Assembly: GCA_963578805.1 (NCBI GenBank)
Contig: CAUZDY010000023.1
Span: 1-47,365 of the forward strand
Direction: 5' to 3'
Length of the DNA: 47,365 bases
Source: CAUZIB01 sp963578805
Lineage (GTDB): Bacteria; Acidobacteriota; Vicinamibacteria; Vicinamibacterales; UBA8438
Shown here: positions 7,704 to 16,352 of the stretch, piece after piece
Position numbering within the stretch: position 1 is the first letter of the stretch
Layout: each line of letters starts with the position of its first letter
The notes under the pieces: generated by a model
Told to the model about the DNA's origin: nothing
Seen by the model: the letters and a program-made list of their open reading frames with translations, nothing else
Database searches by the model: none
Program-made: the position numbers and the translations under genes

Positions 7704-9173
7704 ATGGCTACACGAGTGTGGCTCTTAGTAAGTCTGTCGGCACTGATGACAGCGCCGACTGGTGCGCAGAGCGTCCAAAGCGTCTTACAGTCCACCGCGA
7801 CCGCAATGGGCATGGAGAACTTGACGTCGATTCAGTACTCCGGGACCGGTTGGCAGGGGCGAGTCGGACAAAACGTTTCGCCCGACCAGGATTGGCCGCG
7901 GGTTGACCTGACGAGCTACACAATGACTATCGATTTTGAAACGATGTCATCGAGGGAGGAGTACGTCCGGGCACAGGGCGGCACACGCCAGGTCACCAAT
8001 CTCGTCAGCGGTGACTACGCTTGGACTTTGGACGCGCAAGGACAACCGGTGCCGCAACCAGCCGTCGCCGAGCTACGGCGACTGGAGATCTTTTTGACCC
8101 CCTGGGGATTCATTAAGGGTGCAATGGCACCGGGGACCAACCCATCCATGGTCACTCGCAACGAGTACGGCGGTCGGTCGACTGTGATCTCGTTCATCGC
8201 GTTCAGGAAGTACCGGATCAATGGGACGATCAACCCTGAGGGCTTACTCGAACGCGTGCAAACGTGGGTTCCTAATCCGGTTGTCGGCGACATGTACTAC
8301 GAAAATGTCTACACCAATTACCGGGAGGTCGGCGGTGTACAGATTCCTCGATTTCATCAGCACCAGGACTATGACGATGGGGCTCACGCACCTAACGTCA
8401 GCGGCGGGGATCATGCGTTTGGCCTCGAAACAGTGTCGGACCTTCAGGCGAATGTGGCTGCGACATTGACGGTGCCTAACAACGTGATGAACACCGACAT
8501 TCAGTCGGTCAATGTGGAGTCACAACGGTTGGGCGAGGGCCTGTGGTTGGTCGAGGGAGGCTCCCATCACAGCGTGGCTATCGAGTTCGACGACCATGTG
8601 GCGGTCATCGAGGCGCCGCTAAATGAGGAACGGTCGCTGGCAGTAATCGACGAGGTAAACCGACTCATGCCAAGTAAACCGATCCGGTTCATCGTGACGA
8701 CGCATCATCACTGGGACCACCTGGGTGGCCTCCGGGCGTACGTCCACGAAGGCGCGACCGTGATCACTCACGCCGGCAACAAACCCTACTACCAAGAAAT
8801 CCTACGGGCGGGACTATGGATCTTGGCACCTGACCGGTTTTCACTCCATCCACCGGAAGAGTGGTCGGAAGGCTACATCTTCGAGACTCTGAGCGAAAAG
8901 TACGTCCTCGCCGATCACACGAGGACGGTGGAACTCTACAACATCCAAGGCCTTGCCCATGCAGCAGGCATGCTCATCGCGTATATCCCACATGAGAAGA
9001 TCGTCGTGCAGGCCGACCTCTACTTCCCCGGAGCGCCAACCCCAAACGCTAGCGCTCGCACGTTTTACGAAAACCTCCAGCGGCTGGACCTCGACGTCGA
9101 GACCATCGTGGGGATACACGGGAGTCCCGCTCCGATGTCAAAGTTCGCGGAGTTCGTAAGCGCCGAGCAGTGA
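7704..9173 (+). CDS. Exported MBL-fold metallo-hydrolase with large N-terminal domain
   Basis: 489 residues. Signal peptide VWLLVSLSALMTAPTGAQS; the start is supported by TGGAGGATGGAAC upstream. Residues about 25-270 form a domain without a recognised signature. The metallo-beta-lactamase domain follows, with the zinc motif THHHWDHLGGL near 331-341, then TVITHAGNK, a later HAAGMLIAYIPHEKIVVQAD and a final GIHGSPAP. The fold hydrolyses esters, lactams, thioesters or phosphoesters. The N-terminal extension and export suggest a periplasmic enzyme acting on a small molecule. Flanking genes face away, so it is probably a single transcript. Confidence 0.88.
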   Translation: MATRVWLLVSLSALMTAPTGAQSVQSVLQSTATAMGMENLTSIQYSGTGWQGRVGQNVSPDQDWPRVDLTSYTMTIDFETMSSREEYVRAQGGTRQVTNLVSGDYAWTLDAQGQPVPQPAVAELRRLEIFLTPWGFIKGAMAPGTNPSMVTRNEYGGRSTVISFIAFRKYRINGTINPEGLLERVQTWVPNPVVGDMYYENVYTNYREVGGVQIPRFHQHQDYDDGAHAPNVSGGDHAFGLETVSDLQANVAATLTVPNNVMNTDIQSVNVESQRLGEGLWLVEGGSHHSVAIEFDDHVAVIEAPLNEERSLAVIDEVNRLMPSKPIRFIVTTHHHWDHLGGLRAYVHEGATVITHAGNKPYYQEILRAGLWILAPDRFSLHPPEEWSEGYIFETLSEKYVLADHTRTVELYNIQGLAHAAGMLIAYIPHEKIVVQADLYFPGAPTPNASARTFYENLQRLDLDVETIVGIHGSPAPMSKFAEFVSAEQ

Positions 9174-9389
9174 TGAAGAACACGCGACACCAGTATGAAG
9201 TAGCGGTTCAAAGAGAACGCGTGTCCCATGGCCCAGCCGATAAGAGCGGTAGCGTCATAGTGGTCGCGTCGGGGGCCAACGCTGAGGGCCACAGCAATAA
9301 AGACTAGATGCACACATGTATTCCTTTAAGTGTTGGTTCAATTGTGCACAATCGCCTCTACGACGTGAACATGGGCAATCTCCGGAACA

Positions 9390-10145
9390 TCAAGCCTGAA
9401 TAACACCCGTCACAGCCGAGTAGTAGGTGCAATAGTCGCAGTCCGATGTCACGGGCGGAATCTTGTTGCTCAGCAGGCACGCGTGCGCATTCACAATGCA
9501 CGCCTCGACCCAGTCATCGTTGCCAATGTAGGAAATAACTGAAATATCGAAATCCAGATGGTTGTCAAAGCGCGGCGCACGGCGCTGTCCATTACAGTAG
9601 ATAAAGTAGCCCGTATCTGACACGCTGAGACCATTCCCACGCAGAAGCCACTGGTAAATCTCCATCTGCCGCTTGTAGCTATCCTGCCAGGGTTCATCGA
9701 TCGTTACGGGTTGATCCTTGCTCGTCGCCTTGTAGTCCACCACCACATGTTGCTGCTCGGGCGTAACCCAGAGGTCGTCAATGGCTCCGGTAATCAATAA
9801 GTTGGTCTTCTTGTGATGGACCTGCACGCCCGTAAAATTCATCCGCCACTGCTCTAGTTTCTTATGTGGGCACGGAATCGCATCCACTCCAGCATCGCGC
9901 ATTAGTGGATGCGGCTTACCGAGCAGGCGGTACTCATCAAACTCCTTCTTAAGCAGGTGATCGACAGCCGAATTGATATTAAAGGGAAAGCCGGGTGGTT
10001 GACCCACGCCTAGGCGCCGATCAATGTAGAAACAGCGTGGACAGTTTACAAACAGGTCGAGTTTCGAGCGGGACAACTTGAAGGGCGTCTCAGCTCCCGG
10101 ACTAAACAGATTTCTCGTGCGCTTACCGTTGTAGTACTGGGACAT
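9390..10145 (-). CDS. PD-(D/E)XK nuclease, RecB/Cas4-like, with likely Fe-S cluster
   Basis: 251 residues, cytosolic. FKLSRSKLDLFVNCPRCFY opens the domain; the catalytic core is seen in GAIDDLW, VVVDYKATS (the D-x-K motif) and RQMEIYQWLL (the Q-x-x-x-Y motif). Four cysteines, CPRC near the N-terminus and CDYC near the C-terminus, are placed so that they could hold a 4Fe-4S cluster as in Cas4 and AddB, though with a 2+2 rather than 1+3 split. No CRISPR array or cas gene is nearby. The gene and its 685-base upstream gap are more AT-rich than their surroundings, which hints at transfer from a phage or plasmid. No strong ribosome site precedes the ATG. Confidence 0.8.
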   Translation of the reverse strand: MSQYYNGKRTRNLFSPGAETPFKLSRSKLDLFVNCPRCFYIDRRLGVGQPPGFPFNINSAVDHLLKKEFDEYRLLGKPHPLMRDAGVDAIPCPHKKLEQWRMNFTGVQVHHKKTNLLITGAIDDLWVTPEQQHVVVDYKATSKDQPVTIDEPWQDSYKRQMEIYQWLLRGNGLSVSDTGYFIYCNGQRRAPRFDNHLDFDISVISYIGNDDWVEACIVNAHACLLSNKIPPVTSDCDYCTYYSAVTGVIQA

Positions 10146-10830
10146 GATTTACCGTGTCATAAATACGGCAATGGCGGTAGCAACGAGGCCGTCGGACGAA
10201 TCGGTAACATCCGTACAACTGCCGTCTTGTGGCGCTTTAGTATCTCGAAAAATCAATTAATCCAGGTATACAACTCGATGTTAATACCGATCGCGTATGG
10301 TCTCAAATAGAAACGACTCCTTAGTTTCAATACCGACAGGGAGAATCAATAGCCGAATCTAGACGGCTGAAATACTAAAGAGCCCGACTATAGGCCGTCA
10401 GTTCGGTAGCTTCCAGCAGCGCATACATCCGTTTCAGTCGGTCCAGTACGTGGTTCTAAACTTGAAACGCCCAGGGAAGCTACGCCTTCGTTCTCGGCCG
10501 AGACCACCTGTAAACAACTGAATCCACTTGACATTTAGGGTGTTCTGAAAAGTGTGCTGCCGGATGCGACTCCGTTCGGAGACCGGGAGCCCTAGCGCTG
10601 TTGTGTCACGGGTACAATTCGAATGCGACAACGGCCAAAGGATTGGTATTCTAGTAGTCTGTCTACCTGTAATCGAGGGCACTCAGCGGCCGGAGGATCA
10701 TGTATCGCAACGTCGGTCCCGGTCACACATGCCCAACGTCTATTCTCTTCGCGCCTGGCCGTCAGCACCCAATCGTTACGAGACGGCCCACAATCGTGCG
10801 GATCGGGCTCCATTTCTTAGAGGTGTCATC
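10146..10830. other. Long intergenic gap, AT-richer in its first half
   Basis: No gene with believable protein composition. The first 250 bases are AT-rich compared with the window. A TTGACATTT motif near 10529 could be a -35 element but has no clear -10 partner. The frame of the NHL gene stays open upstream to about 10552, but its sequence has no signal peptide or family match and looks accidental. Confidence 0.5.
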
Positions 10831-11883
10831 ATGTCAAGACAGAGTTCTTACGTAACAGCCATATTCGCAGCCATCGTTGCCGTGGTCGGCAGCGCCGCCG
10901 AGGTGAGTGGGCAGGCTCTTCCGAATCCGTATCGACTGGTTGAGGATTGGACCCAGCTGCCCGGTAACAGACAAATGGGTAGGGTTGGTGGCGTCACCAT
11001 CGATCCCGACGGCCAACACGTGTGGGCCGTGATCCGGTGCGACTCGAGCGCGCCCGAGCGCTTTGGGAACGAATGCCTGGATTCAGACCTGGACCCGGTC
11101 GTCAAATTCGGACCGGACGGCCACGTTGTCGACAGTTTCGGTGGTGGAATGTTTATTTGGCCTCACGGTATCGACGTGGATCAAGACGGTAACGTGTGGG
11201 TGACCGACGCCGTGAGCGAATCACGGACTCCAGAAGGAAGCCGCGGGCATCAGGTGATCAAATTCAGTTCGGCCGGAACTGTGCTGATGACGCTGGGAAC
11301 CCCAGGAAAGCCGGGAGTGGGTCGCAACAGCTTCAACGCTCCCAGCGATGTCGTGGTCGCTGACAATGGTGACATTTTCGTAGCAGATGGTCACGGCAAT
11401 GACACGAATAACCGCGTGGTGAAGTTCTCAGCAGACGGGACCTATATCAAGGAGTGGGGGAAAACCGGCTATGCACCGGGTGAATTCAGGACTCTCCATG
11501 CCATCGCTCTCGACTCGGAGGGACGCGTATTCGTTGGCGACCGCTCAAACAATCGAATTCAGATCTTCGATCAGGAGGGCGAATTCCTCACCCAGTGGAC
11601 GCAGTTTGGACGACCGAGTGGAATTTTCTTTGATGGTCGCGACCGGATTTACGTTGCTGATTCAGAGTCGGATGACGTGCAAAACCCTGGTTGGGAGATG
11701 GGCATCCGCATCGGGGATGTCCGCACCGGATGGGTGGAGGAGTTTATTCTCTATCAGTGGGGCGACCCGCGTTCGGTCGCTGGCAATGGTGCGGAGTTTG
11801 TCGCCGTCGACCGCGAAGGTAATATCTACGGCGGTGAACCGCGTCCCCGAAAGCTACAAAAGTACGTCAGGGTCAGACCGTAA
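10831..11883 (+). CDS. Exported NHL-repeat protein (peptidyl-alpha-hydroxyglycine amidating-lyase-like), paralogue 1
   Basis: 350 residues from the ATG at 10831, chosen because AGAGGTG lies 6 bases upstream and a signal peptide (AIFAAIVAVVGSAAEVSGQA) follows. The mature protein starts NPYRLVEDWTQLP, then has about six beta-propeller blades with NHL-type turns: IDPDGQHVWAVIRC, GIDVDQDGNVWVTDA, NGDIFVADGHG, EGRVFVGDRSNNRIQIFD, REGNIYGGEPRPRKLQKYV. The repeats resemble the lyase domain of peptidylglycine amidation, but many bacterial relatives are of unknown function. Two cysteines near the start (IRC, NEC) recur in the gene at 47143. Confidence 0.85.
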   Translation: MSRQSSYVTAIFAAIVAVVGSAAEVSGQALPNPYRLVEDWTQLPGNRQMGRVGGVTIDPDGQHVWAVIRCDSSAPERFGNECLDSDLDPVVKFGPDGHVVDSFGGGMFIWPHGIDVDQDGNVWVTDAVSESRTPEGSRGHQVIKFSSAGTVLMTLGTPGKPGVGRNSFNAPSDVVVADNGDIFVADGHGNDTNNRVVKFSADGTYIKEWGKTGYAPGEFRTLHAIALDSEGRVFVGDRSNNRIQIFDQEGEFLTQWTQFGRPSGIFFDGRDRIYVADSESDDVQNPGWEMGIRIGDVRTGWVEEFILYQWGDPRSVAGNGAEFVAVDREGNIYGGEPRPRKLQKYVRVRP

Positions 11884-12092
11884 CCGCGCAGTTGTCGTTG
11901 CGGAGGTTTGGAAGGATTTAAGACTTAAGAGGACAAGACAACATACCGCTGGAGAAATGCTTGGGGTAATCAGTTGATTCCATACGTCTGACGTTTCGTG
12001 CAGAAACCCCTCAAATGTTGGTACAATCATACATTCGGGTGTAGTACCGTAATTGACCGTCAAACAAAATCTGGAATGAAAGGAGCAGCACC

Positions 12093-12536
12093 ATGCAGAA
12101 ACAGGTTCGATCACGCCTGAGCGTGCTTCTCGCCATCACGGCGATCGGTGTTCTCACGATGATTCTCGGAGGGCAATCTTCGATCACGGCTGCCCCGCAG
12201 TCCAATTTCGTCGGAGGAGACCCGACCAGACCGGATTCATCCGACATGCGTGCACTTCGACTCCGTTTCGAAGCCGGGGCGCGCTCCAACTGGCACAGTC
12301 ACGCGGGCTGGCAGATCCTCGCGGCGGAAGAGGGACGAGGCCGTACGCAGGTCCGTGGAGAAGCGATCGTGGAGCTCCTCCCAGGCGGCCACGTAAACTT
12401 CACTGCGCCTGGTGTGGTGCACTGGCATGGTGCCTCTCCCGATGAATATGCGATCCAACTCACAATCATGGGCGGACCGACGGGAGACACGCGCTGGCTT
12501 GAACAAGTCAGTGACGCTGACTACCGCGGGCAGTAG
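12093..12536 (+). CDS. Exported cupin-domain protein
   Basis: 147 residues. A long signal segment (LSVLLAITAIGVLTMILGG) is followed by a single cupin barrel. Metal-ligand-type residues are in NWHSHAGWQIL and in the second motif, PGVVHWHGASPDEYA. The ribosome site AAAGGAG is well placed. Such one-domain periplasmic cupins are usually metal-binding dioxygenase-like or isomerase-like proteins; the substrate is unknown. It is flanked by the NHL gene and a convergent CMD gene, a pairing also seen with other catabolic genes, but no operon is formed. Confidence 0.85.
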   Translation: MQKQVRSRLSVLLAITAIGVLTMILGGQSSITAAPQSNFVGGDPTRPDSSDMRALRLRFEAGARSNWHSHAGWQILAAEEGRGRTQVRGEAIVELLPGGHVNFTAPGVVHWHGASPDEYAIQLTIMGGPTGDTRWLEQVSDADYRGQ

Positions 12537-12621
12537 ACATCACCCAGCGCTTTTTCGTTATTTCAGACTTCCACGTGTGCCTATGCAGTCAGTGTTCTGA
12601 AAAGAGTAGGCGGACGGCGGT

Positions 12622-13269
12622 CTACCGTGGGAACGTGACAAGTGGCGGGGAGACGCCTTCACGGAGCGGCGTACGCGCCGTGTTCATGACCATGGCGATC
12701 AGCGCATAGTAGCCTTCGATTGTGACCGCCTCGACAATCCCCTCTTCATTGAACGCTTCCAGTGCCCGGGCGTACGTGGCGTCGCTGACGCTCTTGTTTC
12801 GGTGCAGTTCGATACAAAAGTCGTAGAGAATCTCTTCGTCTTCGGCCATCTCCTTGGGGCGCCGGCCGGCTGCGAGCGCCGTAATGATCTCCGGACTTAA
12901 CCCAGCGCGGACCGCCGCTGGACGGTGAGCAGTCCACACATATTGTTGCGTCCACTCCCGGGCCGCAATAAGCATCGCAAACTCACTGAGCCGAGGGCCG
13001 AGCAGAGTCCGATCCCGCACGTGTGTGCGCATGTCCAACATTAAACGCAGGATCTCGGGGGTACGAAGCAATGGGGCCCAAGGCCCGGTCCCAATCGTAG
13101 ACCCTCGTTCGGCCTCGTACTTCGCTGCAACCTCTTTTTGTGCCTCGGTCATATCGTCCACCGGGATCGGTGGCATGCGGTCTTGGGCAAATACAGCAGG
13201 TACACAACCTAGAATAAGAACGGTAACAACGCACGTCACGAACGCTTCCCCACTACGGATATTAGACAT
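12622..13269 (-). CDS. Exported carboxymuconolactone-decarboxylase (CMD) family protein, paralogue 2
   Basis: 215 residues. A strong AGGAGGTAGGT ribosome site and a signal peptide (VTVLILGCVPAVFAQ) fix the start. The mature part, DRMPPIPVDDMTEAQKEVA, is nearly the same as in paralogue 1 (2196-2849), and the two share REWTQ, LSPxI, LYDFC and YYxLIAMVxNTAR. Cysteines of the AhpD active site are lacking. Two diverged copies 10 kb apart suggest an old duplication and probably different substrates. Confidence 0.85.
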   Translation of the reverse strand: MSNIRSGEAFVTCVVTVLILGCVPAVFAQDRMPPIPVDDMTEAQKEVAAKYEAERGSTIGTGPWAPLLRTPEILRLMLDMRTHVRDRTLLGPRLSEFAMLIAAREWTQQYVWTAHRPAAVRAGLSPEIITALAAGRRPKEMAEDEEILYDFCIELHRNKSVSDATYARALEAFNEEGIVEAVTIEGYYALIAMVMNTARTPLREGVSPPLVTFPR

Positions 13270-13322
13270 ACCTACCTCCTAGCCTTGATGCAAGAGCGAG
13301 CCGAGACCTTCATGGCAGGGAC

Positions 13323-13517
13323 CTACTGAAACTGCTTCTGCACGACATCCATGCCGGATCGAAACTCTAAAGATTCGCTATAGACCCCTGCCGTCGTCAG
13401 CTTGATCGTGACCTTGCCCTCGGTTCGATTCTCCCAGTACCACCCGTGAATGCCAGTAAACCGCGCTGCAAAGCTACCGTGCGATTCAGCGGGGATGGCG
13501 GTGACGGTTCTCGAGCT
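13323..13517 (-). pseudogene. C-terminal remnant of a putative transmembrane anchor protein
   Basis: 64 codons open from just after a TAA to the stop at 13323-13325. The peptide includes AIPAESHGSFAARFTGIHGW, WYWENRTEGKVTIKLTTAGV and ends DVVQKQF. The HGW(Y/F)W.NRT..VT..L.TAG pattern matches, from memory, the C-terminus of proteins annotated as transmembrane anchor proteins in Proteobacteria. There is no start codon or membrane segment upstream, so only the tail survives. Confidence 0.6.
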
Positions 13518-13672
13518 TTAGGCGATTGTCAATGCGTGATAAACACGCTCGAATGTTTGGCAGAATCTTCTTGCCAGAATCGTTATATACCAACACCCCG
13601 CGATACTCAAAATTAGTGCACGTAACGACCCGTGTAAGAAACCTCCACCACAACGACGAAGAGAAAATGCAG

Positions 13673-14440
13673 CTAGCGACAGTAGTCGCTCGTTGCGCCG
13701 TTCTGCCAGTCGGCAGGAGGCAGGCTCCGCACAATCGTGCGATCTCCGGGTGAGAGGTGGTCGAACCAGTAAATGGCGTACGGGGCTAACTCGCCAGAGT
13801 GTTGGCTCAATCATGCGGGGTCTTCACTTGCCTCGTTTCGCGCCCGCAGGTCGTACACGCCCCAGTCAAGAGAAAAGTTTCCCGACAGGTAGCCGACAGC
13901 CGTCCCGACCGTTTCGCCAACAGCCACGTTTGGTCCAGACGCGACGCGCGAGGTTCGCGAATCCCTTTCAACTGCCGGAGGTAATGATGCCGCGATCTGT
14001 TGGAAACGCGGCGATAGGTCACGCAAGTGTCACAGGCGATGCAGAACGCCGCAGGCGTTAATGAAATCGAACATATATTGAATTTCGCCATTATCGAGGC
14101 TGCGTGAGGCGCGGTATACCGTCGACACCATGGGCGCAACCACGGTAATTTCACCGGTTTCACCTGGCGCATCGAAACGGAATCCGCCATGCGGTTTGTA
14201 CCAACCACCGCGGCTCTGACCCGGGTACAAAATCAACGTCACTCTCGACAAATTGACCGGCGTGGTAAATGTGAGTGGGGTCGGACATGGGGGTGGCACG
14301 CCGGATGCCTGCCAAACCTGGCCATCGTACATCCAGCTAACCCCGAATACGGATGGCGATGTCGGTGACAAGCTTTCACCGCAAGATGCCATGGTGAGTG
14401 CCACGATCACCACGATAACGCGTGTGCAGTGACCGGTCAT
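13673..14440 (-). pseudogene. M23-peptidase-like lipoprotein, otherwise intact frame with two in-frame TGA codons
   Basis: From ATG 14440 (GAGAAG upstream) the frame gives a lipoprotein signal (VIVVIVALTMASC) and 136 residues. It meets TGA at codon 137 (14030-14032), continues 72 codons to TGA at codon 210 (13811-13813), and then runs 45 more codons to TAG at 13673. All three parts read as one domain: GETGEITVVAPMVSTVY, YMFDFINACGVLHRL / HLRDLSPRF, VAVGETVGTAVGYLSG, FSLDWGVYDLRARN, ELAPYAIYWFDHLSPGDR and a final ATSDYCR. This order is like M23-type secreted proteins whose metal ligands have been lost. Two nonsense mutations are the simplest reading; stop-codon recoding is unlikely because TGA ends normal genes here. 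Confidence 0.75.
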
Positions 14441-14472
14441 CGTTCTTCTCAGACCACTAACGACAAAAAGTC

Positions 14473-14610
14473 AGGCGTTTAGCTTAACGCGGCGCGGTAA
14501 GCGGTTCAACGGGGACGCCGGTTGGCGATTGCCCGCCAGGTTCAGCCCGCAACCGGCACCTCTCCTTGAAGTTTCGGCGTCCACAGGAGTGGACTTTCCT
14601 TGGAGACGCC
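14473..14610 (+). repeat. Dispersed repeat R1, full-length copy G (best conserved)
   Basis: AGGCGTTTAGCTTAACGCGG, GCGGTTCAACGGGGACGCCG, GATTGCCCGCCAGGTTCAG, TCCTTGAAGTTTCGGCGTCC, then TTTCCTTGGAGACGCC. GGCGTC and GACGCC pair as the arms of the right-module hairpin. It serves well as the reference copy for the family. It lies between the broken M23-like gene and the 3' side of the second NHL gene. Confidence 0.65.
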
Positions 14611-14744
14611 ATACCTTTTGGCATGGATGGTCACACAGCATGCGTACCAGCCTCGCCCCCTACACCGATCTGGCCCGTGATGGCCTGCGGGGCGAGAGTG
14701 GATGTCTGTATACCATGAACTTACTCTTTGAGTTCCTCGAATCG

Positions 14745-16025
14745 CTACGGATTGGTGCGGGACTCCTTATCAATGCCGCAACCTACTACTCCCCTACCTT
14801 CTCGCGCCGATTCATACCCCCACCACTCACACGTATTGTGGGGCGTCCTCGTGATGTCGACGTACTTCATAATGTGCTGTCCGCGCATTATGTCCAGCGT
14901 CGACCGCGTCTCCCCCCAATAGATGTTGCCATAGCGATCGACCGCCACCCCTTCCGGTCCCCCGTCTCCACCCGTGATCGGTGGCGCCGCGGCTAGGATG
15001 AAGGACGTCACCCAGCCCGTTCTCGCAGAGCCTAAATAGAGACCCTGCTCCCAGCCAGCGTTGCTGGGCGAGCCGTCCAGCGGCGGTGAATTATGCGACT
15101 CCGCGTCAGCGGTAATGAGAAGACCAGATGCCCGGTCGATAGCTAGGCCGGCAGGTGATCCGAACTGAGTCCACACGTCGAGAAGGTTCAGGTCTTGGTC
15201 GAAGATCTGAACCCGACCGTTCAACTTGTCCCCGACGAACAGCCGCCCATCAGCATCAAAGTCCAAAGCATGCGCATCTTTAACCTCTCCCCAGGCTGTG
15301 TTCCCTGTCTGGCCTGATGGACAATCCGAGCACCCGATCTGCTTGATAAACGTACCGTCTGGGGCGAACTTGATGAGACGGTTGTTGCCACTGTCACCGT
15401 GACCGTCACCGACGAAAATGGATCCGTCGAGCGCGACTGCGACCGCCGATGGATTACGGAAGTGGTTTTCGTCGCCTCCAGGGACTCCAGGCGTTCCGAG
15501 GCGCATCAAGACCTCTCCATCTGCACTGAACTTGACGACCTGGTGCCCAAGCCCCTTTCGCCTCATTTCCTCTTCCACCTCGGTCGCCGTGTGTCCGTAT
15601 TCGGACCCGCCGGCATAATCGGCTACCCAGGCGTTGCCCTCACTATCCACGAACATGGCGTGCGGTTTTCCTAACGTCCCCGCACCAAACCTTGTTACCA
15701 AGTTGCCGTCCAGATCAAACTTGAAGATCATGTCGTAGTCGGGTTTAAAGATGCAGCCCTCCTGGTTAGTGTGATACCTCGGTGTACGCCCACACCTGGT
15801 TGCAATCCAAATGTGGTCGGTGTTGGGGTCCGCGTAAATACCCGTCGTCGGGCCGAAGTCGATTGATCCTCTCAACCCATCCGGTTGCCATGGCTTGGGC
15901 CACGGGACGGGGCGGTACGGATTATTGGAATACGTCTGGGCTTGGAGCGGCTCGGACCCGAACAGGGCAACCGCCGCAATGGCGGTCAGTGCTCTCACGA
16001 CTACTCTGCGCGTTGTGCTCGACAT
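14745..16025 (-). CDS. Exported NHL-repeat protein (amidating-lyase-like), paralogue 2
   Basis: 426 residues from the ATG at 16025, set by GGGGGGAGATTGCC upstream and the signal peptide VVVRALTAIAAVALFGSEPL. The mature start SNNPYRPVPWPKPWQP parallels NPYRLVEDW of paralogue 1. Propeller blades include GKPHAMFVDSEGNAWVADYA, NPSAVAVALDGSIFVGDGHG, DGRLFVGDKLNGRVQIFDQD and VAVDRYGNIYWGE. It is longer than the 10831 copy because of loops, including a CSDCPSGQTG insert, and a C-terminal tail with two cysteines (TCEWWGYE, VVGCGI). Function is unknown beyond a secreted beta-propeller. Confidence 0.85.
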   Translation of the reverse strand: MSSTTRRVVVRALTAIAAVALFGSEPLQAQTYSNNPYRPVPWPKPWQPDGLRGSIDFGPTTGIYADPNTDHIWIATRCGRTPRYHTNQEGCIFKPDYDMIFKFDLDGNLVTRFGAGTLGKPHAMFVDSEGNAWVADYAGGSEYGHTATEVEEEMRRKGLGHQVVKFSADGEVLMRLGTPGVPGGDENHFRNPSAVAVALDGSIFVGDGHGDSGNNRLIKFAPDGTFIKQIGCSDCPSGQTGNTAWGEVKDAHALDFDADGRLFVGDKLNGRVQIFDQDLNLLDVWTQFGSPAGLAIDRASGLLITADAESHNSPPLDGSPSNAGWEQGLYLGSARTGWVTSFILAAAPPITGGDGGPEGVAVDRYGNIYWGETRSTLDIMRGQHIMKYVDITRTPHNTCEWWGYESAREGRGVVGCGIDKESRTNP

Positions 16026-16081
16026 GGCAATCTCCCCCCCTGGTTGAAGGTTGAGAATGGTAGAGGGTAAAAGACCCACTG

Positions 16082-16098
16082 GCGGTGATGTCACCGCT
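16082..16098. promoter_or_regulatory. Short palindrome upstream of the NHL gene
   Basis: GCGGTGA-TG-TCACCGC is a perfect 7-bp inverted repeat with a 2-base centre, 57 bases before the NHL start codon. Its size and place fit a dimeric repressor or activator site. A terminator is less likely because no T-run follows on either strand. Confidence 0.35.
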
Positions 16099-16113
16099 GG
16101 CGCGCGGGCCTGC

Positions 16114-16269
16114 TCACCGACTCTCAACTTCGGCTATAAACGCTAGTGCTCCCTGAATCACATCAGCCGTCATCGCCATGTGGTCGCGGTTCGCATAGTG
16201 TACAAAGCGATAGAAGACATCAGCGTCGTCTGAGTGAATCACCAATACCGTTTTCGTCGCGGGACCAAT
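16114..16269 (-). pseudogene. C-terminal remnant of an unidentified enzyme
   Basis: 51 codons open after a TAA (16270-16272) and end in TGA 16114-16116. The peptide reads ATKTVLVIHSDDADVF, then YRFVHYANRDHMAMTADVIQ and ALAFIAEVESR. A hydrophobic strand ending in HSD followed by helices resembles the tail of a hydrolase, but I cannot name the family. There is no start codon or ribosome site. It lies between the GtrA gene and the NHL gene. Confidence 0.45.
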
Positions 16270-16352
16270 TTAATGGAGTGGGGATGCAAGACGGCACGTC
16301 GCTCAGTAGCCGCGCTTGGATGTACTGGGCTTCGAGGATCGCGGCGGTCCAT

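Noticed and set aside
10552..10830. Upstream extension of the first NHL gene
   Set aside because: The ATG at 10831 has the ribosome site and signal peptide; the extension has neither and low protein-like character.
13673..14440. Selenocysteine or Trp reading of the two TGA codons
   Set aside because: No obvious SECIS-like stem was identified after either TGA, the residues are not at a redox motif, and TGA ends normal genes (for example 4875). Kept only as a low-probability option in the findings.
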